DNA of 64,000 bases from Bacteroidetes bacterium HGW-Bacteroidetes-4 (GCA_002840905.1 PHDD01000001.1:278606-342605); one strand, 5' to 3'. Shown: positions 41,201-49,630, numbered from the stretch's first letter. The notes: generated by a model not told the origin, from the sequence alone. Translations and numbers: made by a program.

Positions 41201-43998
41201 AGGGGGGCTGTTGTCGAAATTCCGGCAACAGCTGAAGTTCCAATGGTGTTGTCAAGTATAAATGTACCTCCTGAAACATCAATATTGCCGGCATCGCATC
41301 CAATTTCAATGGCGTTTGGGCCACCGGTACGCGGGGTTAAATCGTGAATGCTGATGGTTCCTCCACTCATAGTAAAACTACCCAGTTCGGCACTTAAATC
41401 AAAAATGGCTACATCTTCGGCAGTTGTCGGAAAATTAAAATTATCGAGTAATTTTAATTCACCACCCGTTTGTATATAGCTTATCTTTGCATTGTTTTTA
41501 TCAGCATAGGCACTGATGCGGAATTGTCCGGTACGAACCAAACCGCCATGCATTTCAAATTTAACTGAAGGCGATTCTGCCCGGTAAACAATTCCCTGCG
41601 AGTTAGATGTTTCAAACGTTCCTGCATTAATTTTAAGCGTTCCATATAGGTATAAGGCCTCACGTCTTGAATCATCAATAGCGCTGGACGTATTAAAGGA
41701 GAGCCCTGTATAGTCAATGGCACTGTGTACTCCGCTATTAGTTGTTAAAGCGGTCAATCCAACATATACCTTATCGCCATTTAAAATCAAAGCTGCATTT
41801 TCTCCAATTGAGTATGTTCCCGTGTTTTGAAACCAGTTACTATCTTCGGTTAAAGTGGGAATGTAGACATGTCCTTCCAAAATCAATGTTCCTGCTTTAA
41901 TCCAAAGAGCTTTTCTATTTTCAGGATTATTTGGATCAGAATTATTCCAGTCGGCATTATTGTCCCCATATAAAGCAAAGTAAGCTTTGTTTGTGGCATT
42001 TATGGTTAGGCTGTAGGTTTGGTCGGTTCCTTTATCTATAACCAGGTAATACAAATCGGTGGTGCCTTCGCATAACAGGGTATTACTGGTGGCTCCGCTA
42101 AAAACCAAAGAAACAGCTCCGTTATTTGTTCGTGTATTAAAATCAGGGCGTGTTTGATTGGTAAATCTTACTGTTCCGTAATTTGAAAAATTTCCTTTCA
42201 CAGTAAATACATGGTAGTATTTATGGAAATTTCCGTATCCAATATCTGCAGCATTATCACTGGCATTGGCTGTACCCACTGAAATAGCAGCACCGGCATC
42301 AACCATTACATCGCCATTTACTGTTAATTTTAAGGGGGTAGTATTGGTATTGTTATTAATACGGAACGTACCTGAAGTGACTTTTAACTGACTGTTAATT
42401 GTGTAATTGGCTAAAAGCGTTGTGGTACCGCTGCTGGCAATGTCGAGCTTATTAAACGTGCGTGGGTTGTTTAATGTTATTCCGGCTCCATATACCTTAA
42501 CTGTACCTCCCAATGTGGCATCGTTAAAGAGGGTAGTAGTTCCAGCCGGAAAATTATCTACTGCTCCGATACCGGGATCATATCCGGCCATGGAAATGAT
42601 TCCATTACCTGCTATTACATTAAAATTATGTCCCCGCGACGAAGTTACATCCAACTCTCCGTTCACCACTATTTTTAATGCATTAAGGTTGTTTGTTGTT
42701 GCATCGATGGTTATTTTTTTACCTGAAGGAATAATTACATAATCATTAGTTCCGGGAACAACATTGCCCGGATTAACATATAGTGGATTGGTGGCTCCAT
42801 CCAGGGTCCAGGAATTCGAATTGGTCCAGTTTCCGTTCGTTGAATAGGCATACCAGGTTTTGGCTGGTGGTGGTATAACTGTAAAAAACTGGTTGATTTC
42901 AAAATTATCGAAGGCTACTCCGTCATCTGTGTTGTTTGCATCGGAACCAAACAAAAAACGGAATTTTACCTGAGCATTGTTTTCAAGTACAGCAGGCAAT
43001 TGAATGGATGCATTTTGCCACTGGCTATTGTTTCCCGTCCAACCATTGGCTCCATTAGCTATACCATCCACATCGGCATCGTTAAACCAGTTGGTTCCTT
43101 CGCCAACACTGCCCAGGGTGTTCCAGGTACTACCATTATCAGGAGAATACTGCAGGGTTAACCCATCATCGAGGTCGTTGCTTGTATCAAAACGTAAATC
43201 GAAAGACAGTTTTAAATTGGTTTTTCCACTTAAATCAATGGTACTGCTGGTAATAAAGGCCTGCATGTTATTGTTGTAATTATTGTAGGGATTTGTATGC
43301 CAATGGCTACTGGTATTTCCATCAAAAGAAGATGCATTCCAAATCCATCCACTTGAGGTGGTCCAGCCATCATCTCCTGTATTGAAATTATGTGATAGAA
43401 TAGTTGAGATTTGGTACCCTTCAAGTATAAAATTATCGAACGCCACTCCAACACCGGTTACATAATTATCACTTTTGAAAAGTAAACGGAACTTAACTGC
43501 GGAGGCATTGTTTAAGGCACTTGGAAAATCAATACGGGTTGTTTGCCAGCCGGCATTGTCACCCGACCAGCCATCGGCTCCATTGGCAATGGCATCTACA
43601 TCAGTGTCGTTGTACCAGTTGACTCCTTCGCCCACGCTACCCAAAACATTCCATGTTGCACCACCATCGATGGTATATTCAATTCTGAAACCATCCCAAT
43701 CGGCTTCGGTATTGTAGCGCACATCAACAGATAAGGATATATTGCCATAACCCGTAAAGTCGTAAGTGCTACTGGTTACAATCGCCGTCATATTATCAGT
43801 ATAATTGTTAAAAGGCGTTGTATGCCAATGTGCTCCGTCGTTTCCGGGGAATGATGCGGCATCTCTTACCCAGTTACTGGTCGCAGTCCAGCCATTGTCG
43901 CCAGCGTTAAAGTTTTCATTGGTAAGCGTTACCTGACCCGATGTAGTCAGATAACCAAATAAAATTAGCCCTAATCCAATTATGCGTATGTTTTTCAT
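35266..43998 (-). CDS. Giant T9SS-secreted adhesin-like beta-solenoid protein
   Basis: A 2910-residue protein. I place the start at 43998 (MKNIRIIGLGLILFGYLTTSGQ, a clear signal peptide); the frame extends 29 codons further but through a -7-like box at 44062. Two homologous jelly-roll domains of about 175 residues (residues about 25-375) share GTNWFNDADVDGIANGANGW-type cores and V-x-F-D-N-F endings. Then come over 2,000 residues of solenoid with recurring short strands (G-T-F/L ... N-I/V ... G-x-L), including ITFDDSDDPVLTLAKASF segments. The end has a fibronectin-like domain (EKDNDYFEVERSLDGIEF) and a T9SS sorting domain (AIYPNPFKDGDL ... TKRLVVH). It is probably a cell-surface or released adhesin. 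No enzyme motif seen. Confidence 0.88.
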   Translation of the reverse strand: MKNIRIIGLGLILFGYLTTSGQVTLTNENFNAGDNGWTATSNWVRDAASFPGNDGAHWHTTPFNNYTDNMTAIVTSSTYDFTGYGNISLSVDVRYNTEADWDGFRIEYTIDGGATWNVLGSVGEGVNWYNDTDVDAIANGADGWSGDNAGWQTTRIDFPSALNNASAVKFRLLFKSDNYVTGVGVAFDNFILEGYQISTILSHNFNTGDDGWTTSSGWIWNASSFDGNTSSHWHTNPYNNYNNNMQAFITSSTIDLSGKTNLKLSFDLRFDTSNDLDDGLTLQYSPDNGSTWNTLGSVGEGTNWFNDADVDGIANGANGWTGNNSQWQNASIQLPAVLENNAQVKFRFLFGSDANNTDDGVAFDNFEINQFFTVIPPPAKTWYAYSTNGNWTNSNSWTLDGATNPLYVNPGNVVPGTNDYVIIPSGKKITIDATTNNLNALKIVVNGELDVTSSRGHNFNVIAGNGIISMAGYDPGIGAVDNFPAGTTTLFNDATLGGTVKVYGAGITLNNPRTFNKLDIASSGTTTLLANYTINSQLKVTSGTFRINNNTNTTPLKLTVNGDVMVDAGAAISVGTANASDNAADIGYGNFHKYYHVFTVKGNFSNYGTVRFTNQTRPDFNTRTNNGAVSLVFSGATSNTLLCEGTTDLYYLVIDKGTDQTYSLTINATNKAYFALYGDNNADWNNSDPNNPENRKALWIKAGTLILEGHVYIPTLTEDSNWFQNTGTYSIGENAALILNGDKVYVGLTALTTNSGVHSAIDYTGLSFNTSSAIDDSRREALYLYGTLKINAGTFETSNSQGIVYRAESPSVKFEMHGGLVRTGQFRISAYADKNNAKISYIQTGGELKLLDNFNFPTTAEDVAIFDLSAELGSFTMSGGTISIHDLTPRTGGPNAIEIGCDAGNIDVSGGTFILDNTIGTSAVAGISTTAPLHNFILRNNQNNAVRLSQALQINNNLSIENETFNANGFDLKIGSDLIIALAGTYTPGTNTTTFFGPQNSNLNVQKLQEFYNVTIAKSADKKDFKIQAGPTVAMQVNNTLRIEKGAFDIGVFNASLKGDIYLADSVGKKANSGKVICNGTLMQNMTSINGVIKNIELNNAQGVSLTGDLNIIGTLALTNGVFDINTAALTMLGSDAQITGTFGAGRMIQTNGNSSDGGLELFLDGNKTLTFPLGTDANASGALTPRYTPAELTFTNVIDSGYVKISIADAQIPMTIANGGDIISYYWKVRHYGFENLPTVSTYEFIHASFDEDGKNTSSYVGGFVLDETPYSQGTDSYNKNTRTITFDDSDDPVLTLAKASFSAGSPNRFKGKPDVYYSRYTSGGYNWNNKDNWYLNEIGTTSNKVPQPGSIVIIRDSVRINVDNAAAFEAPGAVIFESNYTVNPNPDSENVPRLQFLTAGTFALGTVTGTGMISFDAPANPVVTGDFGEFGRNTDSYYLYFGGNATLNAIPTPIPNLMVESGTYSINQDVDINGSLIIQLGAIAAPLQNTNIDHNLIIGANNGGTYRFPSQATAITTTVGGNIDFTYNPIGIIGTRSLIVQPDNLQNVEHKLILKGDIIQGSESTQSIDLWRANNTERVVLELQGNTDNEYTRTSTSVPEFYRIVLNKGNTQTNSFTFNQSFTLGGATNSLTSKALELLNGSLLLNATDLNINLTTGNPFSIPSTSALFVNSGTVNATGTNGGIKLDGKLSINGGTVNVTSAANDANYIEYGASGNSILEITDGVLHVGTQIRRQTANDAGVLKYYQTGGDVVVGLNTGDNGYATNRGVFEIVNSGSNFTFTGGNLTLVRQNGVNPTEAALLLNPATYNLSGSTIFIGHANTPEAQNKFQLNVSIPLNNLTIAVPATLSDGPNIINMVGSLTVAGNLSVSEKATFDGNGFDLNLGGDYINNGSYIANNNTLRFYANNKQVFSGFGQENIYKLHKSGTDTLQLEKNINVNNTLTVSKGVLHSGNNTINTWGNVVNDATITNTSGAGLVFMGNTTQLLSRSTLGTSYISTLTINNANNVEITTDDQHYVISNKLRLQNGVFNIRGSLLELGVNAQIEPVAPYSLNNMVQTNSSFQDKGIKKNFPANFTSDFIFPVGQLVYTPVTIDLNSDALYTTGTTPGSVTIRPVNELHPTVNDGTNTLTTGDINNVLKYYWILKTENISGLKSKIKMKFDESDMLLTEPGYAETDYIGARILTFNNTSEAINKYTDPEAVDEINHEVIFTFNGENSDGISGDYFAGIDPAIPDNVATYTTQTSGNVNQSTTYVEGLTNDGVAPSGVVLVVSTGNEITFNVDEVKLYKTIIQENATLTINETSRHRLGTVTGTGNLKIVSNTESITFPAGDYIDFFGCTGGGLEYAGAGSYTVLGNITSLRNVVISGTGIKTLANNNLNVCEDFILNGPVFDNADENITVNGNLNLVSGTFYSGTNNAIVVNGGVALNGATYEGETSGADRFGSLTINSGSFKTGSGGSVSILGNLIYSGGSFNGGSGSSAINLIGTTPQNLTGNFTGTAKMFTLGINNTAGIIMNGNVTIGNRLNLTNGVVTPGANTLLLESAATVSPATGSTTSHINGRLSKTLAAAGSGFTFPVGKSGRLGYALISEVSAAGDTWSVEYFTGAATNEAGVTGFVPTSTDIVSVSEKEYWKITDNLPAGSRTAKVGLSWNSFSRVSETPDEREKLETMVWNGTTWDNIGGSFPTSHTPSSGYLVSTTSVSFSEKIATLGSSDLSNPLPVIWLSFYAKANLTNVALAWATASEKDNDYFEVERSLDGIEFTAIGRVYGAGNTMVQKNYNFTDDYPLTGTAYYRLKQVDFNGEYDYSKTIAVYFEGSQVFDDNSVAIYPNPFKDGDLTLELKSVPGNTPVTIKVTSLTGHTVYLVKLNAPEHHKVNLIPMAMDRLPQGIYFINISTEKKTITKRLVVH

Positions 43999-44425
43999 AA
44001 TAACGTTTGTGTGATTTCTACTTGTAAACGTAATAATGGTTAAATCGATAGTATATTTTGACAAAAATAATAAAACCTGTGACAAAGAAGCACTTTACTA
44101 TATAAGACTATAGATTTTTATTCCGATATTTTGATAAACTAAGGTTTTTATAAGGTTTGAATGCTGTTTTCTATCGTGAAAAACCTGCTTAAAAATACTT
44201 TTTTTGTATATAAATATTAACGGCTTAGTAAATAAGGAGTTCTGTATTTTTAAACGTTTCCTGTATTTAGAATCAAAATAAATTAGCTTTTGCCTTAATA
44301 GTTTATTGATAATTCCTGTAATGGCTCATTATATTTGCAATTGGTTAACGGGGTTAATTAATAGAAGGGGTTTAATTTTAATAAGTCTTAATATATAATG
44401 CTTTACAAAGTCATAATTATGAAAC
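43999..44425. other. Divergent intergenic region, part 1
   Basis: Very AT-rich. On the minus strand TATTTTTG (44069-44062) is a possible -7 box for the giant adhesin gene, with TTTG only 13 bases upstream. On the plus strand TATATTTG (44330-44337) with a TTG 21 bases upstream is a second, more distal promoter candidate for the respiratory operon. No gene is evident. Confidence 0.4.
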
Positions 44426-44476
44426 ACCCATGTTTTTCAAAACACAAACATATAAATTAAAATTTGCAACATGGGT
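44426..44476. promoter_or_regulatory. Inverted repeat flanking the respiratory-operon promoter
   Basis: ACCCATGTT at 44426-44434 and AACATGGGT at 44468-44476 are perfect inverted copies. Their centres lie 42 bases apart, about four helical turns, and the second copy lies between the -33 and -7 boxes. This geometry suits a repressor or looping regulator, or a leader hairpin of a transcript from the distal promoter. Confidence 0.45.
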
Positions 44477-44493
44477 ATTCCATTATACCTTTA
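44463..44493 (+). promoter_or_regulatory. Promoter of the molybdopterin oxidoreductase operon
   Basis: TTTG (44463-44466), exactly 19 bases, then TACCTTTA (44486-44493; one mismatch to TAnnTTTG). The start of transcription would be near 44500. Confidence 0.6.
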
Positions 44494-44508
44494 AAAATAA
44501 ATTTTATT

Positions 44509-44592
44509 ATGATGAAACTATTCTTTTTGTTAAAATGCGGAGACCATATAATAAAGGCAGATATGGAGTTTTATTTGACTATTAAAAAATAA
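44509..44592 (+). CDS. Possible 27-codon leader peptide
   Basis: An ATG-ATG start just downstream of the predicted transcription start opens a 27-codon frame (MMKLFFLLKCGDHIIK then 11 more residues), ending about 100 bases before the TAT-exported oxidoreductase. It is the first open frame on the message. There is no homologue I recognise and no attenuator hairpin between it and the next gene, so it may be chance. Confidence 0.25.
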   Translation: MMKLFFLLKCGDHIIKADMEFYLTIKK

Positions 44593-44688
44593 TAATTTTT
44601 ACATGAACTGCTCATGCTTGTTAAGCAACAACAGCAATGTTAAGATAATATGGGCATTCCATCTGACAAAAAAATAAATTATATACAC

Positions 44689-46932
44689 ATGAAAACAACC
44701 CGAAGAGATTTTATTAAAATTTCAGCACTGGGATTGGGAGCTGCAACCATTGGGGGGTCAGTAGCAACTGCCGCTACCAAATCGTTTTTTGGTGCCGACA
44801 AGCTAAACAAGCTTATGACCAAGCGTACGGCTACCTATTGCGAGGTTTGTTTCTGGCAGTGTGCTGCCTGGGCTTACACCGACGGGGCTGACAACATTAA
44901 AAAAGTAATTGGGCATCCTGACGATCCCCATTGTAACGGACGATTGTGCCCCAGGGGAACCGGAGGTGTAGGAATGTACAACGATAAGGACCGGCTAAAA
45001 ACACCGCTTATCCGGGTTACCGACAAAAACGGAAAACAAACCTTTCGCGAAGCTTCGTGGGACGAAGCGTTTGACGTAATTGCCCAGGGAATGAAAAAGA
45101 TTGCACAGGAGCACGGACCCGAATGCGTAGCTTTATTTACGCATGGTTCCGGAGGTAAATTCTGGGGGCATCTGTTAAAAGCTTATGGCTCGAACAACAT
45201 CAGTGCTCCTTCGTATGCTCAATGCCGCGGTCCGCGCGAGGTGGCATGGCAGGGAACTTTTGGCGAAGGCCTGGGTTCACCCGAGCCCATTGATATTCGA
45301 GACACCAAATGCCTGGTGTTGATTGGTTCGCACCTGGGCGAGAACATGCACAACGGCCAGATTCAGGAAATGAGCGATGCCATTGACAAAGATGCCACCA
45401 TTATTACGGTCGATCCGCGCTTTTCAACCGCAGCGAGCCATTCAAAATACTGGTTACCCATAAAACCGGCTACCGACATTGCTTTGCTCTTATCGTGGAT
45501 TCATGTGTTGATAAACCAAGGCTGGTACGATAAAGCTTACGTTGAAAAACACACCTATGGTTTTGAGCTATTAAAAACGCATGTTAAAGATTTTACTCCC
45601 GAATGGGCTTATGGAATTACTACCATTAAACCCGATGTGATTCGGAAAACAGCACGCGAAATGTTTAATGCAGCGCCTTCGGTAATTGTTCATCCGGGCC
45701 GGCACGTTACCTGGTATGGCGACGATACCCAACGCTTACGTGCTGTGGCTATTCTCAATGCCTTATTGGGTAGTTGGGGACGCCGGGGCGGATTTTATTT
45801 AAGCGACGGTATTTCACTTCCGCAATTTCCCCATCCGCCGTATCCCAAACCCAAACGCAATTGGAAAGATGCTTTTCCGGGTCAATACAATCTGGCCGAT
45901 TCAGCATTGGCCAATGGAATTTGCGATGCTACCCTTCCGGCAGCTTCGCGCGATTGCACTATTAAAGGATGGATTGTTAACGGAACCAACCTTATTTTTA
46001 CTTTACCTAACATCGAAAATACCAAAAAAGCCATCGAGAATCTTGATTTGCTGGTGGTAATTGATACCATGCCCATGGAAATTACCGGTTATGCCGATGT
46101 AATTTTGCCCGAATGTACTTATCTGGAGCGTTATGACGAGTTGCGTACTTCACGTCATCGTTATCCAACTATTGCTTTGCGCGAACCAGCCGTTGAGCCA
46201 CAGTATAATTCGAAACCGGGATGGTGGATGGCCAAGCAACTGGGACATAAATTGGGATTGGACGAATATTTTAAATACAACGATATTGAAGAAGTACTCG
46301 ACTGGCAATTGAAGCAAGTGGGTTCGTCGTTGGATGAAATGAAACGTTTGGGTGTAAAAAAACTCGATCGCGATGCTTTTGCACCATTATATTTTAATGA
46401 AAACGAAGCGGTAGAATTCTTTACCAATACCGGAAAAATTGAATTGTATGCTACTTCGTTTATTAACGAAGGATTCGACCCGATGCCAAAATACACGCCA
46501 CATCCCGAACCACCCGAAGGCTATTATCGCCTCAATTATGGACGTGCTCCCATGCATACCTTCAGTCGCACGGCAAATAATCCAAACCTTACCGATTTAA
46601 TGGATGAAAACACGGTTTGGGTAAATCCCAAAGTGGCTAAAGTATGGAGTCTGGAGAACGACCAGTATGTTTGGCTCGAAAACCAGGACGGCGTAGTAAC
46701 ATCGTTCCCTATTAAAGTTCGGGTAACGGAACGCATTCGCTGGGATTCGGTTTATATGGTTCACGGATTTGGACACAAAAACGAAAAATTAAGCCGGGCT
46801 AACGGACGCGGAGCCAGCGATTCAGAATTAATTACAAATGTTATGGTCGATCCCATTATGGGAGGGACCGGTATGCGGGGTAATTTTGTAACCTTCCATA
46901 CGAAAAAACCAGCGAAAGGAGGATTGTTATGA
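44689..46932 (+). CDS. TAT-exported molybdopterin oxidoreductase (PsrA/PhsA-type)
   Basis: A 747-residue member of the DMSO-reductase superfamily. The start at 44689 puts the twin-arginine signal (TTRRDFIKIS) at the N-terminus, so the folded enzyme is exported to the periplasm. A [4Fe-4S] site follows (C51, C54, C58, C87; ending GRLCPRG), then molybdopterin-binding domains. SYAQCRGPRE places C179 at the position of the molybdenum ligand in the thiosulfate and polysulfide reductase group. The ferredoxin subunit overlaps it by 4 bases and the NrfD anchor follows, giving a quinone-linked three-subunit complex. Neighbouring YeeE/YedE and rhodanese-like genes point to a sulfur substrate (thiosulfate, polysulfide or sulfite), but direction and substrate cannot be read from sequence. 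Confidence 0.9.
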   Translation: MKTTRRDFIKISALGLGAATIGGSVATAATKSFFGADKLNKLMTKRTATYCEVCFWQCAAWAYTDGADNIKKVIGHPDDPHCNGRLCPRGTGGVGMYNDKDRLKTPLIRVTDKNGKQTFREASWDEAFDVIAQGMKKIAQEHGPECVALFTHGSGGKFWGHLLKAYGSNNISAPSYAQCRGPREVAWQGTFGEGLGSPEPIDIRDTKCLVLIGSHLGENMHNGQIQEMSDAIDKDATIITVDPRFSTAASHSKYWLPIKPATDIALLLSWIHVLINQGWYDKAYVEKHTYGFELLKTHVKDFTPEWAYGITTIKPDVIRKTAREMFNAAPSVIVHPGRHVTWYGDDTQRLRAVAILNALLGSWGRRGGFYLSDGISLPQFPHPPYPKPKRNWKDAFPGQYNLADSALANGICDATLPAASRDCTIKGWIVNGTNLIFTLPNIENTKKAIENLDLLVVIDTMPMEITGYADVILPECTYLERYDELRTSRHRYPTIALREPAVEPQYNSKPGWWMAKQLGHKLGLDEYFKYNDIEEVLDWQLKQVGSSLDEMKRLGVKKLDRDAFAPLYFNENEAVEFFTNTGKIELYATSFINEGFDPMPKYTPHPEPPEGYYRLNYGRAPMHTFSRTANNPNLTDLMDENTVWVNPKVAKVWSLENDQYVWLENQDGVVTSFPIKVRVTERIRWDSVYMVHGFGHKNEKLSRANGRGASDSELITNVMVDPIMGGTGMRGNFVTFHTKKPAKGGLL

Positions 46933-47462
46933 GATATGCAATGGCCATTGACACCAAAAAATGTGTAGGTTGCAGCGACTGTGTGGTAGCATGTCAGACT
47001 GAAAATGATGTACCCATAGGTTATTGCCGTGATTGGGTGGTTGAAGTTACTGATGGAACCTATCCACAATTGGAAACTGAAATACGCTCAGAGCGTTGCA
47101 ATCATTGCGACAATTCGCCTTGTGTACGTTGTTGTCCAACAGGTGCGAGTCATTACGCCGAAGGCGGTATTGTGTTGGTAACCAAAAACGAGTGTATTGG
47201 TTGTGGTGCCTGTATTCAGTCGTGTCCTTACGATGCACGCTACACGCACCCCGATGGATATGTGGATAAGTGTACTTTTTGTATGCATCGGGTTAAAAAA
47301 GGGATGGAGCCCGCATGTGTGGCTGTTTGTCCTACCAAATGTATGTATTTTGGCGATTTGGATGACCCCAACAGCCCGGTTTCAAAAATACTGAAAACGC
47401 GTAAATTCAAAGTGTTGGCTCCCGAAGCAGGTACCAAACCCAATGTTTATTATTTAATCTAA
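46929..47462 (+). CDS. Four-cluster ferredoxin subunit (PsrB/PhsB-type)
   Basis: A 177-residue protein with four groups of cysteines: CVGCSDCVVAC, CNHCDNSPCVRCC, CIGCGACIQSC and CTFCMHRVKKGMEPACVAVC, each closing with a C-P pairing that ligates [4Fe-4S] clusters. This is the electron-transfer subunit between the molybdopterin protein and the membrane anchor. It has no signal peptide of its own, as expected for a subunit carried across by the TAT signal of its partner. ATGA overlap with the preceding gene suggests translational coupling. The DPNSPVSKILK tail is normal for the family. Confidence 0.93.
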   Translation: MRYAMAIDTKKCVGCSDCVVACQTENDVPIGYCRDWVVEVTDGTYPQLETEIRSERCNHCDNSPCVRCCPTGASHYAEGGIVLVTKNECIGCGACIQSCPYDARYTHPDGYVDKCTFCMHRVKKGMEPACVAVCPTKCMYFGDLDDPNSPVSKILKTRKFKVLAPEAGTKPNVYYLI

Positions 47463-47486
47463 AATATTCTTCAAAAACCATATTTT

Positions 47487-48428
47487 ATGAGAGAAGAAAT
47501 TATTATAAGTGGACGAATGAACCCTGGTATTGATCCGGTTTTAACTGCCTGGGGATGGGAAATACCAGTGTATTTATTTCTTGGTGGTTTAGCCGCAGGT
47601 TTGCTTTTCTTTGCCGGATTATATTACCTGCTCGGAAAAGCTAAAAAGTACCCGGCAGCGGTTCGCAAAGCACCTGTTTTAGTTCCTGTTTTACTGGCTT
47701 TAGGATTGTTTGCTTTGTTTTTAGACCTGCATCACAAACCTTATTTTTGGCGTTTATACACCACCATAAAGTTGCAGTCGCCCATGAGCTGGGGCGCATG
47801 GACTTTAATGTTAATCACTCCCTTATCGATGATTTGGGCAGCCTTGCACATTCGGGAATGGTTTCCCAATTGGGACTGGAAATTTCAGTGGCTGCGCGAT
47901 TTGGAAAAATTTTTTTCAGCCTACAAAAAGCAAATGGCGTGGGCAATGACTATTTTGGGATTAATCCTGGGCATCTATACCGGAATCCTTTTTTCGGCGT
48001 TCAATGCCCGCCCTTTATGGAATACATCGATTCTTGGGCCATTGTTTCTGGCTTCAGGTTTGTCGGCAGGCTCGGCTTTAATTATGCTTATATCGAACAA
48101 GCATAAAGAACGCAGGGTATTTGCGCAAATCGACCTGATTGTGATTGCGGTTGAATTCTTTTTTATTATTCACATGCTTATGGGCTTTCAGGCCAGTACA
48201 CAGGTTCAGATTGATGCTGCACAAATTTTTCTTGGCGGACCTTTAACAGCCCCTTTCTGGATTTTTGTGGTAATTCTTGGAATGATTGTTCCGGCCGTTC
48301 TTGAAATTATGGAGCTTCGTCATTTTAAAATTCCGGTGGTAATTCCGGTAAGCCTGATTTTATTTGGTAGCTTTATGTTACGTTGGTTAATTTCAAATGC
48401 CGGACAGTTGAGCAGGTATTTGTATTGA
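47487..48428 (+). CDS. nrfD: NrfD-family quinol-interacting membrane subunit (PsrC-type)
   Basis: A 313-residue integral membrane protein with about eight helices. The opening (WGWEIPVYLFLGGLAAGLLFFAG) and the SPMSWGAW and DLHHKPYFWRLY blocks are typical of NrfD/PsrC anchors that exchange electrons with the quinone pool. It lies 24 bases after the ferredoxin gene, completing a CISM (complex iron-sulfur molybdoenzyme) operon. The symbol names the family and does not imply membership of the nitrite reductase system further downstream, which has its own NrfH. Confidence 0.9.
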   Translation: MREEIIISGRMNPGIDPVLTAWGWEIPVYLFLGGLAAGLLFFAGLYYLLGKAKKYPAAVRKAPVLVPVLLALGLFALFLDLHHKPYFWRLYTTIKLQSPMSWGAWTLMLITPLSMIWAALHIREWFPNWDWKFQWLRDLEKFFSAYKKQMAWAMTILGLILGIYTGILFSAFNARPLWNTSILGPLFLASGLSAGSALIMLISNKHKERRVFAQIDLIVIAVEFFFIIHMLMGFQASTQVQIDAAQIFLGGPLTAPFWIFVVILGMIVPAVLEIMELRHFKIPVVIPVSLILFGSFMLRWLISNAGQLSRYLY

Positions 48429-48465
48429 TATTAATTTCTTAACTTGAAAATATTAAAATTTAACT

Positions 48466-48981
48466 ATGATGAATACAAAATATTTGAATCCCTATTTGGG
48501 AGGTGTTTTATTAGGATTGGTTTTATTAGCCGCTAACTTCATTTCTGGCCGTGGTCTGGGAGCCAGTGGTGCACTTAAAAGCGTGGTGGTTCAGGCTGCC
48601 AACGTAATTACGCCTGAACATGCCGAAAATGCTGTTTTTTATAAAGAGTACAATCACGAACATCCGAAAGGACCCATGCGCTCTTGGTTGGTTTTCCAGG
48701 TTTTGGGTGTAGTTGTTGGTGCCTTTATTTCAGGCGCTTTAGCCGGTCGTTTAAAAGTAAAAGTGGAGCATTCACCAAAAATTACTTCAAAGCGTCGCTT
48801 AATTTTTGCGTTAGCCGGCGGTGTTTTTTTTGGATTTGGTTCGCAGCTTGGTCGCGGATGTACCAGTGGCTCGGCCTTAAGTGGAATGGCAGTGCTTTCG
48901 GTAGGTGGTTTTGTTACCATGGCCGCAATTTTCGGAACAGCTTTTGCCCTGGCATATTTTGTCCGCAAAAACTGGATATAA
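48466..48981 (+). CDS. YeeE/YedE family membrane protein, half 1
   Basis: A 171-residue protein with four or five predicted membrane helices. The GFGSQLGRGCTSGSALSGMA segment is the hallmark of YeeE/YedE proteins, where the conserved cysteine contacts thiosulfate in TsuA. Full-length TsuA is about 330-350 residues; here the function is split between this gene and the next, a known arrangement in Bacteroidota. It probably imports or exports thiosulfate or a similar sulfur species for the oxidoreductase. The segment at residues 45-60 (ITPEHAENAVFYKEYN) looks like an extracytoplasmic loop. Confidence 0.88.
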   Translation: MMNTKYLNPYLGGVLLGLVLLAANFISGRGLGASGALKSVVVQAANVITPEHAENAVFYKEYNHEHPKGPMRSWLVFQVLGVVVGAFISGALAGRLKVKVEHSPKITSKRRLIFALAGGVFFGFGSQLGRGCTSGSALSGMAVLSVGGFVTMAAIFGTAFALAYFVRKNWI

Positions 48982-49035
48982 ATCGCATCAATGTAATTTA
49001 TTAATTAAGCAATAAAATAATTTAAAATTAAAGAT

Positions 49036-49626
49036 ATGGGACCATTAGTGGTAAACGAAATTATATCATCGAGCACCAATTTTCTGTTTGCATTCCTTAT
49101 TGGAATCGGATTTGGTTTTGTGCTTGAATCGAGCGGTTTCTCATCGAGCCGCAAATTAGCGGGTGTATTTTACGGATACGATACCGTGGTATTAAAAGTA
49201 TTCTTTACAGCAGCTATAACAGCCATGTTGGGCTTATTGTTTTTTAGCCTTTTCGGATGGGTCGATTTAAGTTTGGTTTATGTAAACCCAACCTTTCTGC
49301 CATCGGCCATTGCTGGAGGTGTTATTATGGGCGTAGGTTTTATTTTGGGTGGTTTTTGCCCGGGAACCAGTGTTTGTGCTGCAGCCATTGGTAAAATTGA
49401 TGCTTTGGTTTTTGTAGGAGGTTTAATTTTGGGTATTGTTATTTTTGCCGAAGGTTATCCCTTATGGGAATCGTTTTATAAAGCCGGATTCCAGGGATTC
49501 CCCAGAATTAACGAGTTAATTGGCGTGTCGCAGGGGGTTCTGGCCTTGTTAATGGTGTTGGTTGCGCTGAGTATGTTTTGGGTTGGCGAATGGGCCGAGA
49601 AAAAATTTCCTAGAGAAGAATATTAA
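49036..49626 (+). CDS. YeeE/YedE family membrane protein, half 2
   Basis: A 196-residue protein with about six membrane helices. The family pattern occurs twice: GFGFVLESSGFSSSRKLAG near the N-terminus and GVGFILGGFCPGTSVCAAAIGKIDAL in the middle, with the cysteine of FCPGTSVC at the substrate-contact position. It follows half 1 by 54 bases and presumably forms one sulfur transporter with it. Downstream, the operon is interrupted by a four-helix-bundle gene before the rhodanese-like gene. Confidence 0.88.
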   Translation: MGPLVVNEIISSSTNFLFAFLIGIGFGFVLESSGFSSSRKLAGVFYGYDTVVLKVFFTAAITAMLGLLFFSLFGWVDLSLVYVNPTFLPSAIAGGVIMGVGFILGGFCPGTSVCAAAIGKIDALVFVGGLILGIVIFAEGYPLWESFYKAGFQGFPRINELIGVSQGVLALLMVLVALSMFWVGEWAEKKFPREEY

Positions 49627-49630
49627 TACA

